A DNA stretch of 30,061 bases from an uncultured Clostridia bacterium. Lineage in GTDB: Bacteria; Bacillota; Clostridia; TANB77; UBA1234. Shown piece after piece: positions 10,114-19,473 of the stretch (within the stretch, counting starts at the first letter, position 1; each line of letters begins with the position of its first letter). The DNA lies in the NCBI GenBank assembly GCA_947624765.1, contig CANQLS010000001.1, positions 1 through 30,061 of the forward strand. Direction: 5' to 3'. The position numbers and the translations under genes are program-made. Under the pieces are notes generated by a model, which saw only the letters and a program-made list of their open reading frames with translations, was not told the DNA's origin and did not search any database.

Positions 10114-10148
10114 AAAAATACTTTGAAACCTAAAAAAATACTATGAAA
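10114..10148. repeat. Two direct repeats upstream of the clpE promoter
   Basis: AAAAATACTTTGAAA (10114-10128) and AAAAATACTATGAAA (10134-10148) differ at one of 15 positions and are 20 bases apart. They lie upstream of the clpE -35 box and before the divergent membrane gene. They could be a paired operator, but this is AT-rich sequence and no known regulator site is recognised. Confidence 0.45.
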
Positions 10149-10192
10149 ATATTTGATATTATGATAATATCGTAGAAAAGGGAGGACAAAAG

Positions 10193-11623
10193 ATGAATAA
10201 AAATAAAATACTTATATTTGTAATGATACTTTTTTGTATGATATGTAGATATAGTTTTAGTGGATTTAAATATTATCCAACTATGGACGATAATAATCAA
10301 TATGGAATTTATTATTTAAGAAATGATAATATATATGAAAATGTTATAATGCATTATCAATCGTATAATGTAAGACCGCTTGCATTTTTTACAGACGCAT
10401 ATGTATTTTCTTTTTTCTGGAATCATATGTACCTTTTATTGTTACTTATGATTATTTTGCATTTTTCAACTGCCGTTATGTTTCAGCAAATTATGGAAAA
10501 ATTACATCTGTCTTTTGGTTTTTTAGGAACTATTATATTTACACTATCTCCATTCTTAGTGCAGGCAACTTATTGGATTTCAGCATCATCTAGACTTGTA
10601 GTAAGTTTATTTTTCTGTATATTATCAATTCGACTATTTATTTTTTATTTAGAAAAGAAAAGGAAACCACAAGACTTTCTTTTGGTTATAGCAATTATTT
10701 TATTAAATCTTTTATCGGTGGGATACTACGAACAAACAATTGTATTTAATTTCGTATTTTTCTTGTATATAATTTACAAAGAGAAAAAGCCTAGTTTTAT
10801 AGCAGTTCCTATATTTTCTACCATTGTAATTGGTATTTACTATATATCTTCAATGCTAAATAATACGATGCAAGATAGGGGGAATATTACTTTTCAAAAC
10901 ATAGGGGCTCATATATTTGCTACAATTGGTTCTATCATTAAAAAATTTACAGTATTACAGGGAAAAATTTTAATAAATGGAATTGAATTTGCAAAAGAAC
11001 ATTTATTAATTTTATTATTTGTATTATCGATAATATCCTTTTTGGCATTTTTCGTAATGAAAGAAAAAGAACACCCTAAAAATATGTATGGTAAAAGCTT
11101 TTGGCTAGGTCTTTTGCTATTTGTTGTTCCTTTTGCACCATTTCTGATTTTACAAGATTCGTTTGTTGATGTAAGAAACTTTTATATTTCTTATTTAGGA
11201 TTAGGATTAATGGTAGCAAGTATTTATGAAGTACTTTTATCACATTTGCCAAACCGAAATATTGCTGATGCTGGCGTAATTTGTATTTGTGTTCTTATAT
11301 TTATGCTAGGTAATGCAGCAGAAGTTTCTAATTATCGAGAAATTTGGGAGTTTGATAATTTAGTAGCTTCTAAAATTATTGAATCAGTAGATGAAAATGT
11401 ATTTGAAAATAAAGAAGCTTTTTCAGTAGATTATGATGTGTCTTTATTAGATTTTAAAAAAGATAATCTAATTGCAAGAAGTGTTTTAGAAGAGGACTGG
11501 GCTTTAATGGGAAAAATACAACTGCTTAGAAATAGTACAAAAATTGGTCAAATTTATTTAAAGAGTAATCAAAAACCATCTATTTATATTAATAAAAATC
11601 TTGAAGTTTTAACAAACTTTTAA
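10193..11623 (+). CDS. Multi-pass membrane protein, GT-C glycosyltransferase-like
   Basis: The 476-residue protein has about ten hydrophobic helices and a short extracytoplasmic or cytoplasmic tail (about 395-476). A first loop after helix 1 carries acidic residues (TMDDNNQYG), the position where GT-C transferases hold their catalytic Asp, and a later loop has YWISASSRL. This is the general look of GtrII-like or DUF-type GT-C enzymes that move sugars from a lipid carrier at the membrane. No family can be fixed by eye. It resembles in size and layout the product encoded at 26974-28386. GGGAGG lies seven bases upstream of the ATG. scpB starts 37 bases downstream, so it may lead the scpB-addB-addA transcript. 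Confidence 0.7.
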   Translation: MNKNKILIFVMILFCMICRYSFSGFKYYPTMDDNNQYGIYYLRNDNIYENVIMHYQSYNVRPLAFFTDAYVFSFFWNHMYLLLLLMIILHFSTAVMFQQIMEKLHLSFGFLGTIIFTLSPFLVQATYWISASSRLVVSLFFCILSIRLFIFYLEKKRKPQDFLLVIAIILLNLLSVGYYEQTIVFNFVFFLYIIYKEKKPSFIAVPIFSTIVIGIYYISSMLNNTMQDRGNITFQNIGAHIFATIGSIIKKFTVLQGKILINGIEFAKEHLLILLFVLSIISFLAFFVMKEKEHPKNMYGKSFWLGLLLFVVPFAPFLILQDSFVDVRNFYISYLGLGLMVASIYEVLLSHLPNRNIADAGVICICVLIFMLGNAAEVSNYREIWEFDNLVASKIIESVDENVFENKEAFSVDYDVSLLDFKKDNLIARSVLEEDWALMGKIQLLRNSTKIGQIYLKSNQKPSIYINKNLEVLTNF

Positions 11624-11660
11624 TATAATTAGAACCGAATTGAAAGGAATGAGATAAGAA

Positions 11661-12224
11661 ATGGAGAAAGAAGAATTGATACAAGCACTTGAAGCAATGC
11701 TTTTTGCCAGTGGAAAACCAATTGAAGAAAAAGTGTTGAGCGAAATATTAGATGTAAGCATTGAACAAGTTCAAGAAGCTGCTATAGAACTTAAGAAAAT
11801 TTTGCAAGAGCGTAATAGTGGAATTCAATTAATTGAAATTAATCATGGATATCAATTAGCAACACTTGAAAAGTTTTATCCTTATATATGTACTTTACTA
11901 GATAATCGCCCGAAACCAAATTTGTCGCAAGCCGCATTAGAGGTATTAGCAATTGTTGCGTATAATCCTAAAATTACAAGAGCTGAAATGGAAAGGATTA
12001 GAGGCGTATCCTCTGATAGTGCAATGAATAAATTGTTAGAATATAATCTAATTGAGGAGGCTGGAAAACTAGATGCACCTGGTCGTCCTATGACATATAG
12101 AACTACAGACGAATTTTTAAGGCTTTTTGGATATCCTACTTTACAAGATATGCCTGAATTACCTAGATTGCAAGAAGATGATGGACAGTTAAGTTTGATA
12201 GATGATGAATCTGTTGGAAAATAA
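11661..12224 (+). CDS. scpB: Segregation and condensation protein B (ScpB)
   Basis: ScpB is the winged-helix partner of the SMC-ScpA complex, which compacts and separates the chromosome. The 187 residues are typical. The N-terminal winged helix shows LEAMLFASGKPIEEKVLSEIL, and the second contains LEVLAIVAYNPKITRAEMERIRGV and the GRPMTYRTTDEFLRLFGY stretch, the most conserved part of the family. scpA, the usual upstream neighbour, is absent; a GT-C-like membrane gene occupies that place. It is followed after 21 bases by addB. Confidence 0.95.
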   Translation: MEKEELIQALEAMLFASGKPIEEKVLSEILDVSIEQVQEAAIELKKILQERNSGIQLIEINHGYQLATLEKFYPYICTLLDNRPKPNLSQAALEVLAIVAYNPKITRAEMERIRGVSSDSAMNKLLEYNLIEEAGKLDAPGRPMTYRTTDEFLRLFGYPTLQDMPELPRLQEDDGQLSLIDDESVGK

Positions 12225-12245
12225 CTTTAATAAAGAGGTAGAAAT

Positions 12246-15200
12246 ATGAGATTAATTTTAGGTCGTAGTGGTAGCGGGAAAACAAAATATGCAATGGAAG
12301 AAGTAAAAAAATGGGAAGAAGAAGGGGCTTATACTAAGCCTCTAATTTATATTGTGCCTGAACAATTTTCTTTTGAGGCGGAGCGTGAATTAGTTCAAAC
12401 AATAGGCAAAAGCGGTATTATGAAATCACAAGTTTTTTCATTTCAGCGATTAGCTTTTCATATTTTTTCAGAAAAAGGATTAAAAGAAAATAATATTGGA
12501 AATGCAGGAAAAGCGATGCTTATTTATTCTATAATGCTTAAACATGAAAATGATTTACAATTATTGAGAAATGTATCTAAGAATATTGGATTAATTGATA
12601 CTGTTGTAAAGCAAATTGAAGAATTTAAGCGTTATCATATTACACCTGAAATATTAGAGAATATTAATATTAATAATCCATATTTGCAACGTAAATTATC
12701 GGATATTTGTCTTATATATAAAGAATATGAGAAAAAGCAATATTTGGATAGTAATGATGAGTTAACTTCATTAGCAGAACTAATAAAGGGACATACATCA
12801 TTAGACGGAGCAAAGATTTGGATTGATAGTTTTGATGGTTTTACTCCACAAGAATTAGAAATTATTAAAAGTTTAGAATCAAAATGCGAAGTTACTATAT
12901 CTATAATTTATGATGAAGAAGAACTTTTTTCTCCTAATCAAAAAACGGTAGAAAAATTAAAAAAGTTTGCAAAAATAGATGAAGTTGTATATATGCGTGA
13001 AAATCAACGCTTTAAGAGCAAAGAATTATTACATCTAGAACAGAATTTTTTGAGATTCCCATGCAAAAGATATTCTGAAAATGTAAATGATATTTCTTTA
13101 ACATTAAATAAAAATGCATATACAGAAATAGAAAACATAGCATGCATTATTAATGAGTATGTGAGAGAAAAAAAATATCGATATAAAAATATTGCAATCT
13201 TAACAAGAGATATAGCAAGTTATAAGAACTTGTTTCAAACAATATTTTCATTATATGATATTCCATATTTTTTAGATGATAAGAGAGAGCTTTATTCTCA
13301 ACCACTTATTAGTATGATTTTATCTTTATTTGATATTTGTGTTCATCAGTTTTCTTATGAAAGTATGTTTAGTTATTTAAAAACAGGACTTACAAATATT
13401 TATGATAAACAAGATATTGATTTATTAGAAAATTATGTTTTGAAGTGGGGAATTCGTGGTAATGATTGGCTAAAGGCATGGGAAATGCCTGATTACAATT
13501 TAGAAAAGTTAAATATTATTCGTGAAGAAGTAGTAAAACCAATTATCAAATTTAAGCAAACTCTTAGCAGACAAAAAACGGTAAAAGAGATTGCAGTTTC
13601 TCTATATCAGTATTTAGTTGATGTTCATGTGTATGAATTATTACAAGATAAAATAGAAAAGTTAAAAGAAGAAAACGAATTAGAATTAGCAAGTGAATAT
13701 GCACAAGTTTGGAATATTGTAATAAATATCTTAGATGAAATGGTAGAAGCAATAGGAGATGAAACTATTTCATTCGAACGTTTTTCTAGCACATTGAAAA
13801 TTGGAATTTCTAATCATAAAATGGGAATAATTCCAGCTAGCAAAGATGAAATTATAATTGGAGATATCGAAAGAACAAGAAGTAATCATATAAAAGTATT
13901 ATTTGTAATTGGATTAAATGATGGTATATTTCCTAAAATATTTTCTGATGAAGGATTTATTAATGATGCAGAAAGAAATCAATTGTTAGAAAATGGAATA
14001 GAAATTGCAAAGGATACTAAAAAAGCTTTGTTAGAAGAAAACTTTAATATATACAAAGCGTTTTCTGTTCCTAGCGAAAATTTATTTTTATCATATCCAA
14101 CTGCAACAATTGAAGGAAAGGCTCTTAGACCTTCTTTTCTAATTCAACATATTAAAAATATTTTTCCAAATTTAGAAGAGAAAAGTAATGTAGTAGAAGA
14201 AAGACTTCCTGTTACAAGCAAAAATGGATCTTTACCTCATTTATTAGAAAAGATAAGAAGTGTTGCAGATGGTGAAGAAGTAGAGGATTATTGGAAAAAA
14301 GTATATGCATGGTATAGTAAAAATGATTATGAAAGATTACATAGTGTATGCATGGCATTAGATTATAGAAATACAATTGAAAGTTTGAATAAAAATTTAG
14401 TGAAAAAATTATATGGTGAACAACTTAAAGCAAGTGTATCAAAATTAGAAAAATTTGTTTCTTGTCCTTTTGCATATTATTTACGATATGGATTATATGC
14501 AAAGGACCGTGAAATTTATAGATTAGAAACACCAGATATTGGTTCATTTTTGCATGAAGTTATTGATAAATTTTCTAGTTTTATTTTAGAAAATAATAAA
14601 TCATGGAGAGAACTAACTAAAGAAGAGTGCGATACATTAGTTGATAAAATTGTAGATGAAGTTTTGCAAGGTTTTAAACATAATTTATTAAATAGTTCTA
14701 GTCGTTTAAAACAATTAAGTATGAAATTAAAACGATTAGTAAAACGAATGATATGGATTATCACAATGCAAATAAAAAGTGGAGAGTTCAATGTTGTTGG
14801 AAATGAAATAGAATTTGGAGAAGATAAAACGTATCCACCTATTATAATTAAACTTTCAGATGGCACACAAATGGTGTTGAATGGAAAAATAGATAGACTA
14901 GATATTGCTAAAACAGATGAAGGAGATTTTATTCGTATTATAGATTACAAATCTTCCTCAAAACAAATTGAATTGTCAGATGTTTATTATGGCGTTCAAC
15001 TTCAGTTACTAACATATTTAGATGCTATTCCAATGGAGGATAAAATTCCTGGAGGTGTGCTATATTTAGAATTAGATGATCCTATGATAAAATCAAACTG
15101 TGATATGCCAGTAGAAAAAATCGAAGAAGAAATTATAAAAAAATTAAGAATGAAAGGTTTAGTATTAGCTAATGCTAGATTAATTAAAGCAATGGATCAA

Positions 15201-15515
15201 GATATGGTTAAAGAATCAAAAGTAATACAACTTGCGGTTAAGAAAGACGGAGATTATACTAAAATGCCTGTTGTTACTGTTGAACAGTTTAATGATTTAC
15301 AACAACATATTAAAAATGTTTTAAAAGAAATTGGAGAAGAAATTATAAGTGGTAATGTAAAAAATGAACCAATAAAAAAGAAGAAATCTACTGCTTGCGA
15401 TTATTGCGATTATAAATTGGTTTGTCAATTCGATAGGAAATTAGGAAATCATTTTCGTATATTAGAAGAACTTAGCGATGAAGAAGTACTAAAAAGGGTT
15501 AATAGTGAAAAATGA
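12246..15515 (+). CDS. addB: AddB subunit of the AddAB helicase-nuclease
   Basis: AddAB processes double-strand ends for RecA-dependent repair and destroys foreign linear DNA. AddB supplies the 3'-strand nuclease and the Chi-recognition scaffold. The 1089 residues begin with the Walker A loop GRSGSGKT (6-13). The C-terminal PD-(D/E)xK nuclease has GSFLHEVIDKF and IIDYKSSS. The four cysteines of the iron-sulfur staple are present: C740, C1051, C1054 and C1060. The ribosome site AGAGGT lies about six bases before the ATG. The addA start follows 22 bases after the stop, and the two genes surely form an operon. Confidence 0.96.
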   Translation: MRLILGRSGSGKTKYAMEEVKKWEEEGAYTKPLIYIVPEQFSFEAERELVQTIGKSGIMKSQVFSFQRLAFHIFSEKGLKENNIGNAGKAMLIYSIMLKHENDLQLLRNVSKNIGLIDTVVKQIEEFKRYHITPEILENININNPYLQRKLSDICLIYKEYEKKQYLDSNDELTSLAELIKGHTSLDGAKIWIDSFDGFTPQELEIIKSLESKCEVTISIIYDEEELFSPNQKTVEKLKKFAKIDEVVYMRENQRFKSKELLHLEQNFLRFPCKRYSENVNDISLTLNKNAYTEIENIACIINEYVREKKYRYKNIAILTRDIASYKNLFQTIFSLYDIPYFLDDKRELYSQPLISMILSLFDICVHQFSYESMFSYLKTGLTNIYDKQDIDLLENYVLKWGIRGNDWLKAWEMPDYNLEKLNIIREEVVKPIIKFKQTLSRQKTVKEIAVSLYQYLVDVHVYELLQDKIEKLKEENELELASEYAQVWNIVINILDEMVEAIGDETISFERFSSTLKIGISNHKMGIIPASKDEIIIGDIERTRSNHIKVLFVIGLNDGIFPKIFSDEGFINDAERNQLLENGIEIAKDTKKALLEENFNIYKAFSVPSENLFLSYPTATIEGKALRPSFLIQHIKNIFPNLEEKSNVVEERLPVTSKNGSLPHLLEKIRSVADGEEVEDYWKKVYAWYSKNDYERLHSVCMALDYRNTIESLNKNLVKKLYGEQLKASVSKLEKFVSCPFAYYLRYGLYAKDREIYRLETPDIGSFLHEVIDKFSSFILENNKSWRELTKEECDTLVDKIVDEVLQGFKHNLLNSSSRLKQLSMKLKRLVKRMIWIITMQIKSGEFNVVGNEIEFGEDKTYPPIIIKLSDGTQMVLNGKIDRLDIAKTDEGDFIRIIDYKSSSKQIELSDVYYGVQLQLLTYLDAIPMEDKIPGGVLYLELDDPMIKSNCDMPVEKIEEEIIKKLRMKGLVLANARLIKAMDQDMVKESKVIQLAVKKDGDYTKMPVVTVEQFNDLQQHIKNVLKEIGEEIISGNVKNEPIKKKKSTACDYCDYKLVCQFDRKLGNHFRILEELSDEEVLKRVNSEK

Positions 15516-15537
15516 ATAATGAATAGTGAGGAATATT

Positions 15538-18500
15538 ATGGAGTGGACAAATGAACAGAAATTAGCAATTGAAACAAATAATTGTAATTTACTTGTTGCT
15601 GCTGGTGCTGGAAGTGGTAAAACTGCAGTATTAGTTGAAAGAATTGTGCAAAAAATGCTTAAAGATAAAATTGATATAGATAGGTTATTAGTTGTTACTT
15701 TTACAAATGCAGCAGCTAGTGAAATGCGTGAAAGAATTGCAAAACGCCTATATGATGAATTAGAAAAAGATCCTAGTATGCAAAAACAAATTACGCTATT
15801 AGGTAAAGCTAATATTTGTACAATGCATTCTTTTTGCTTAAAAGTAATTCGCGATAATTTCTTCGAGGTTGATTTGGACCCTAACTTTCGTGTTGGAGAT
15901 CAAACTGAATGTGAATTATTAAAATTAGAGGCACTAGATGAATTAATGGAAGAAAATTACGAAAGTGGTAATCAAGAATTTGAAGAATTAATTAATACAT
16001 ATACTGGCAATCGTGAAGATAATGCCATTAAAGAAATTATTTTGAATATTCATAACTTTATTCAAAGCACGCCTTCACCTAAAGAATGGTTAAAAGAAAA
16101 ATGTGAGTTATATAATTTGGATAATGTAACCGACTTTGCAGAAACGATTTGGGGAAAAATATTAGTAGAAAATTTTAAAGAAGAAGTTTTAAATCAAATA
16201 GAAGAATTAAAGTTATTAGAAGATGAATTGTCTGACTATCCTAATTATTTACTTTCCATACAAGATGATATTTTTAAATTGCAAGCTTTGTATAAAAATA
16301 ATAATTCATGGGATGAATGTGTTTCACAAATTATGAATTTAGAATTTGAAAGATTAAAGCCTTGTAAAGAGATAGATGAAGAATTAAAAAAATCTGTGCA
16401 GGAAACACGCGAAAAAATGAAAAAAAGAATTATAGAGTATTGGAAAAATAATGTTTTTATTTTTTCATCTGCAGAAATTTCTGTGGATATGAAAAGACTT
16501 TATAAAATTTTAACATCTATTTCTAATCTGGTTTTACAATTTGATGAAAAATTTACAAGTAAAAAAAGAGAGAAAAACATTTTAGACTTTAATGATATAG
16601 AACATATTGCATTAAAACTTTTAACTAGTAAAGAAGAAATCAGAGAAAGATATCGTAATCAATTTGATGAAATTTTAATTGATGAGTATCAAGATAGTAA
16701 TTTGATACAAGAGGAACTTATTAAATCAATTTCTAAAAATAAAGTTTTTATGGTAGGTGATGTTAAACAAAGTATTTATCGTTTCCGACAAGCAAGACCT
16801 GATTTGTTTTTGAAAAAATATAAGTCTTATGGTGAAGATTCTGAGTATGGGAAAAAAATATTATTGTTTAAAAATTTTAGAAGTAATGAAAATATAATTA
16901 ATGCAACTAATGATATTTTTAAAGAGATTATGTCAGAAGAATTAGGTGAAATTGATTATACAGAAGATGAATTCCTTAAATTTGGTGCAAGTTATTATCC
17001 TGAAAAAGGTGCACCTGCAGAACTTCATTTAATCGAAAAAAATACAAATGAAATTGATGATGATACAATTGAAGAAAGACCACAAATAGAGGCAAGAGTT
17101 ATTGCTAACAGAATAGCAGAATTAATGGAAAAAGAGCAAATATATGATAAAGATTTAAAATGTATGCGAAAAATAGAATATAGAGATATTGTTATTTTAA
17201 TGCGTGCTACTACTGGTTATGCTGATATATTTGTGCAAGAGTTATTAGAAAAAAATATTCCTGTATATTCAGACAATCAAATGGGATACTTTGAAAATAC
17301 AGAAGTACAAATCATTACTGCATTGTTAAAGATTTTAGATAACCCAATGCAAGACATTCCTTTAATTGCTGTAATGCGTTCTCAAATTGGAAATTTTAAT
17401 GTTGATGAGTTAACATCTATTCGCTTAATTGATAGAAGCTGTTCTTTTTATGAAGCTGCATTAAAATTTGTATCATCAGATGCTAAAATAGAAAGTAATG
17501 AAAAACTTTCTAAAAAGCTTAAAAACTTTTTAGATAAGATAAATGAGTGGCGTGATAAAGCAAGTTACTTAACAATTCATGATTTACTTTGGTTGTTATA
17601 TCGTGAAACAGGTTATTATTATTATGTTTCATTGTTGCCTGATGGTAAGAAAAAAATAACTAATTTAAAATTATTATTAGAACGAGCAAAAACTTTTGAA
17701 AGCACAACATATAGAGGTTTATTTAATTTTCTAAATTATATAGATAATATTCGTGCTAGTAGTGGTGATTTAGAGAGTGGCAAATTAATTGGTGAAAATG
17801 AAAATGTTGTAAGGATAATGAGCATACATAAAAGTAAAGGATTAGAATTTCCAATTGTATTTTTATCTGGCACTAGTAGAAAATTTAATGAAAGAGATTT
17901 TCAAGATAAAATTATTTTGCATCAAGAATTAGGTTTTGGTGCAGATATTGTTAAATATGAAAAGCGAATTACATATTCAACTATACCTAAATTAGCTATT
18001 ATACAAAAAGCAAAGCGTGAAGCTCTTTCAGAAGAAATGCGTATATTGTATGTTGCAATGACAAGAGCAAGAGAGAAACTAATTGTTACAGCTCTTGCGA
18101 ATGATACAGAAAAGGCATATAATGAAATGAGTAAAAAGATTACATCAAATTCTATTGCAAATGCTAAAAACTTTTTAGATTGGATAGGTAAAGTTGTTAT
18201 TGGAAAAAATATGTCATGGAATGTTAAAACATGGACTGCCGAAGATGTAAGAAAACTTTCTTATCAACAAGTTGAACAACGAGATGAAATTTTTAAATAT
18301 ATTAATAAGTTAACTGAAAATATTGATTTTAGTGATATTGATAAAATTTTATCTTGGCAATATCCATACATGGAGGCGACAAAACTACCAACTAAGATTA
18401 GTATTTCTGAAATTAAACGTATGCAAAGGCAAGAAGAAGAAAGCAATTTAGAAGACTTGTCTTTAATTGAAAAACCAAGTTTTATGGATGACAAAATAGA

Positions 18501-18981
18501 AACAGGTGCAAGCTATGGAACGAGAGTTCATTTTATTTTACAAAATTTAGATTATCAAAATCCACAAATTGAAGAATGGATACAAGATTTATTACCTAGC
18601 ACAAAACAATTGATTTTAAAACAATTTGAAGTATATAAAAATACAGAATTATTTAAAAGAATTAAGAATAGTAAACAAGTGTATCGAGAAACTTCATTTA
18701 ATCTTAATGTTTCTGCGAATGAAATTTATCATTTTGAAAAGAATATAGAAGAGGAGATTATGTTGCAAGGAATCATCGATTTATATTTTATAGAAGACGG
18801 AAAAATTGTTTTAGTTGATTTTAAAACAGATTCTGTTCAATCAAGTGAAGAGTTAGTAAAAAAATATCGTGTACAATTAGACTATTATAAAAGAGCATTA
18901 GAAAAGATTACAGGTATGAAAGTCAAGGAATCTTTGATTTATTCCATGAAATTAGGAAAACAAGTTGACATTTTAGGTTGA
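15538..18981 (+). CDS. addA: AddA subunit of the AddAB helicase-nuclease
   Basis: AddA is the UvrD-family 3'-5' helicase motor and 5'-strand nuclease of AddAB. With the ATG at 15538 it has 1147 residues. Motifs seen in order: the Q-motif region MEWTNEQKLAI, Walker A AAGAGSGKT (21-29), VTFTNAAASEMRERI (motif Ia), ILIDEYQDSN (motif II), VGDVKQSIYRFR (motif III), the IHKSKGLEFPIV and ILYVAMTRAREKL segments (motifs V and VI), and the nuclease core LVDFKTD (D1094, K1096). An in-frame GTG at 15526 is less likely to be the start because it lies within the GTGAGG ribosome site of the ATG. The last 17 bases carry the promoter of the next gene. Confidence 0.96.
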   Translation: MEWTNEQKLAIETNNCNLLVAAGAGSGKTAVLVERIVQKMLKDKIDIDRLLVVTFTNAAASEMRERIAKRLYDELEKDPSMQKQITLLGKANICTMHSFCLKVIRDNFFEVDLDPNFRVGDQTECELLKLEALDELMEENYESGNQEFEELINTYTGNREDNAIKEIILNIHNFIQSTPSPKEWLKEKCELYNLDNVTDFAETIWGKILVENFKEEVLNQIEELKLLEDELSDYPNYLLSIQDDIFKLQALYKNNNSWDECVSQIMNLEFERLKPCKEIDEELKKSVQETREKMKKRIIEYWKNNVFIFSSAEISVDMKRLYKILTSISNLVLQFDEKFTSKKREKNILDFNDIEHIALKLLTSKEEIRERYRNQFDEILIDEYQDSNLIQEELIKSISKNKVFMVGDVKQSIYRFRQARPDLFLKKYKSYGEDSEYGKKILLFKNFRSNENIINATNDIFKEIMSEELGEIDYTEDEFLKFGASYYPEKGAPAELHLIEKNTNEIDDDTIEERPQIEARVIANRIAELMEKEQIYDKDLKCMRKIEYRDIVILMRATTGYADIFVQELLEKNIPVYSDNQMGYFENTEVQIITALLKILDNPMQDIPLIAVMRSQIGNFNVDELTSIRLIDRSCSFYEAALKFVSSDAKIESNEKLSKKLKNFLDKINEWRDKASYLTIHDLLWLLYRETGYYYYVSLLPDGKKKITNLKLLLERAKTFESTTYRGLFNFLNYIDNIRASSGDLESGKLIGENENVVRIMSIHKSKGLEFPIVFLSGTSRKFNERDFQDKIILHQELGFGADIVKYEKRITYSTIPKLAIIQKAKREALSEEMRILYVAMTRAREKLIVTALANDTEKAYNEMSKKITSNSIANAKNFLDWIGKVVIGKNMSWNVKTWTAEDVRKLSYQQVEQRDEIFKYINKLTENIDFSDIDKILSWQYPYMEATKLPTKISISEIKRMQRQEEESNLEDLSLIEKPSFMDDKIETGASYGTRVHFILQNLDYQNPQIEEWIQDLLPSTKQLILKQFEVYKNTELFKRIKNSKQVYRETSFNLNVSANEIYHFEKNIEEEIMLQGIIDLYFIEDGKIVLVDFKTDSVQSSEELVKKYRVQLDYYKRALEKITGMKVKESLIYSMKLGKQVDILG

Positions 18982-18993
18982 ACATGATATGAT
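18965..18993 (+). promoter_or_regulatory. Consensus SigA-type promoter overlapping the end of addA
   Basis: TTGACA at 18965-18970, exactly 17 bases, then TATGAT at 18988-18993. The -35 box is perfect and the -10 has one mismatch. It lies over the last addA codons and directly serves the small gene at 19032. Confidence 0.75.
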
Positions 18994-19031
18994 TGCCAAG
19001 TAAAAAATATGATGAAAAGAAGGGGGAGCGT

Positions 19032-19280
19032 ATGAGCAAGAAGCCAACCATTCCAGCGGGGGAATTGAGAATTTACATCATCAGCTACTTTTGCGGATTG
19101 GAGGAGGGGGATGTTTTTACACCTGGCGACATCTACGAGAATGTTTGCAAGCGCGCTCGAGAAAACAACTATCGGTTGGATGGGACAGAAAAAGAAGAGA
19201 TTTATGGAACTCTCAAGCTTCTGCTGTTCAGCCATGCTGTTGTGAGATTACCGAACGGTTTATACCGTGTCGGCGGATAA
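19032..19280 (+). CDS. Small uncharacterised protein, probable winged helix; G+C-richer gene
   Basis: The 82-residue product is not recognised as a named family. Its pattern fits a small winged helix: helix 1 GELRIYIISYFCGL, a second helix FTPGDIYENVCKRA, then EEIYGTLKLLLFSHAVVRL followed by a short turn and strand PNGLYRVGG. A DNA- or protein-binding role is an inference only. The ATG at 19032 has AGGGGGAG seven bases upstream; an upstream in-frame TTG at 18993 lies in the -10 box and is rejected. By hand count the gene is about 47% G+C, clearly above its AT-rich neighbours, and it uses codons such as GCG, CGC and CTG that are rare around it. It has its own promoter and terminator, which suggests acquisition as a unit. 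Confidence 0.7.
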   Translation: MSKKPTIPAGELRIYIISYFCGLEEGDVFTPGDIYENVCKRARENNYRLDGTEKEEIYGTLKLLLFSHAVVRLPNGLYRVGG

Positions 19281-19288
19281 TCGGATGA

Positions 19289-19319
19289 CTACTAGTAATT
19301 TTTACTAGTAGCTTTTTTT
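19289..19319 (+). terminator. Terminator of the small G+C-richer gene
   Basis: CTACTAGTAA (19289-19298) and TTACTAGTAG (19302-19311) form a perfect 10-bp stem with a 3-base loop, followed by C and seven T residues. Confidence 0.88.
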
Positions 19320-19386
19320 CAATTTTGATTGGAAAAAGAAAGTAAAATTTTGTTTTCAAAATTTTGAAAATATTTTGAAAAAATGT

Positions 19387-19415
19387 TTGATATTTAAAAT
19401 GGTTTGTAATATAAT
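19387..19415 (+). promoter_or_regulatory. SigA-type promoter of mreB with upstream A/T tracts
   Basis: TTGATA (19387-19392), 17 bases, TATAAT (19410-19415). Just upstream, ATTTTGAAAA occurs twice 11 bases apart (19361-19370 and 19372-19381), giving helically phased A/T tracts that could act as an UP element or bend the DNA. Confidence 0.75.
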
Positions 19416-19452
19416 TGTAATCGAAATGTAATATATGTAATATCATTGTAAC
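19405..19452 (+). repeat. Five phased TGTAAY hexamers over the mreB -10 region and leader
   Basis: TGTAAT occurs at 19405, 19416, 19427 and 19436, and TGTAAC at 19447. The steps are 11, 11, 9 and 11 bases, about one helical turn each. The array covers the -10 box and the start of the transcript. It looks like a set of operator half-sites or iterons, but no protein is known to me for it. Confidence 0.55.
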
Positions 19453-19473
19453 AAAAAGAAAGGGATGATGCTG

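Noticed and set aside
10053..10130. CtsR operator at clpE
   Set aside because: The tandem GGTCAAA heptads are absent; only single TCAAA-like strings occur.
14516..14866. 116-codon minus-strand open frame inside addB
   Set aside because: It is fully covered by the well-supported addB reading frame and shows no domain or ribosome site.
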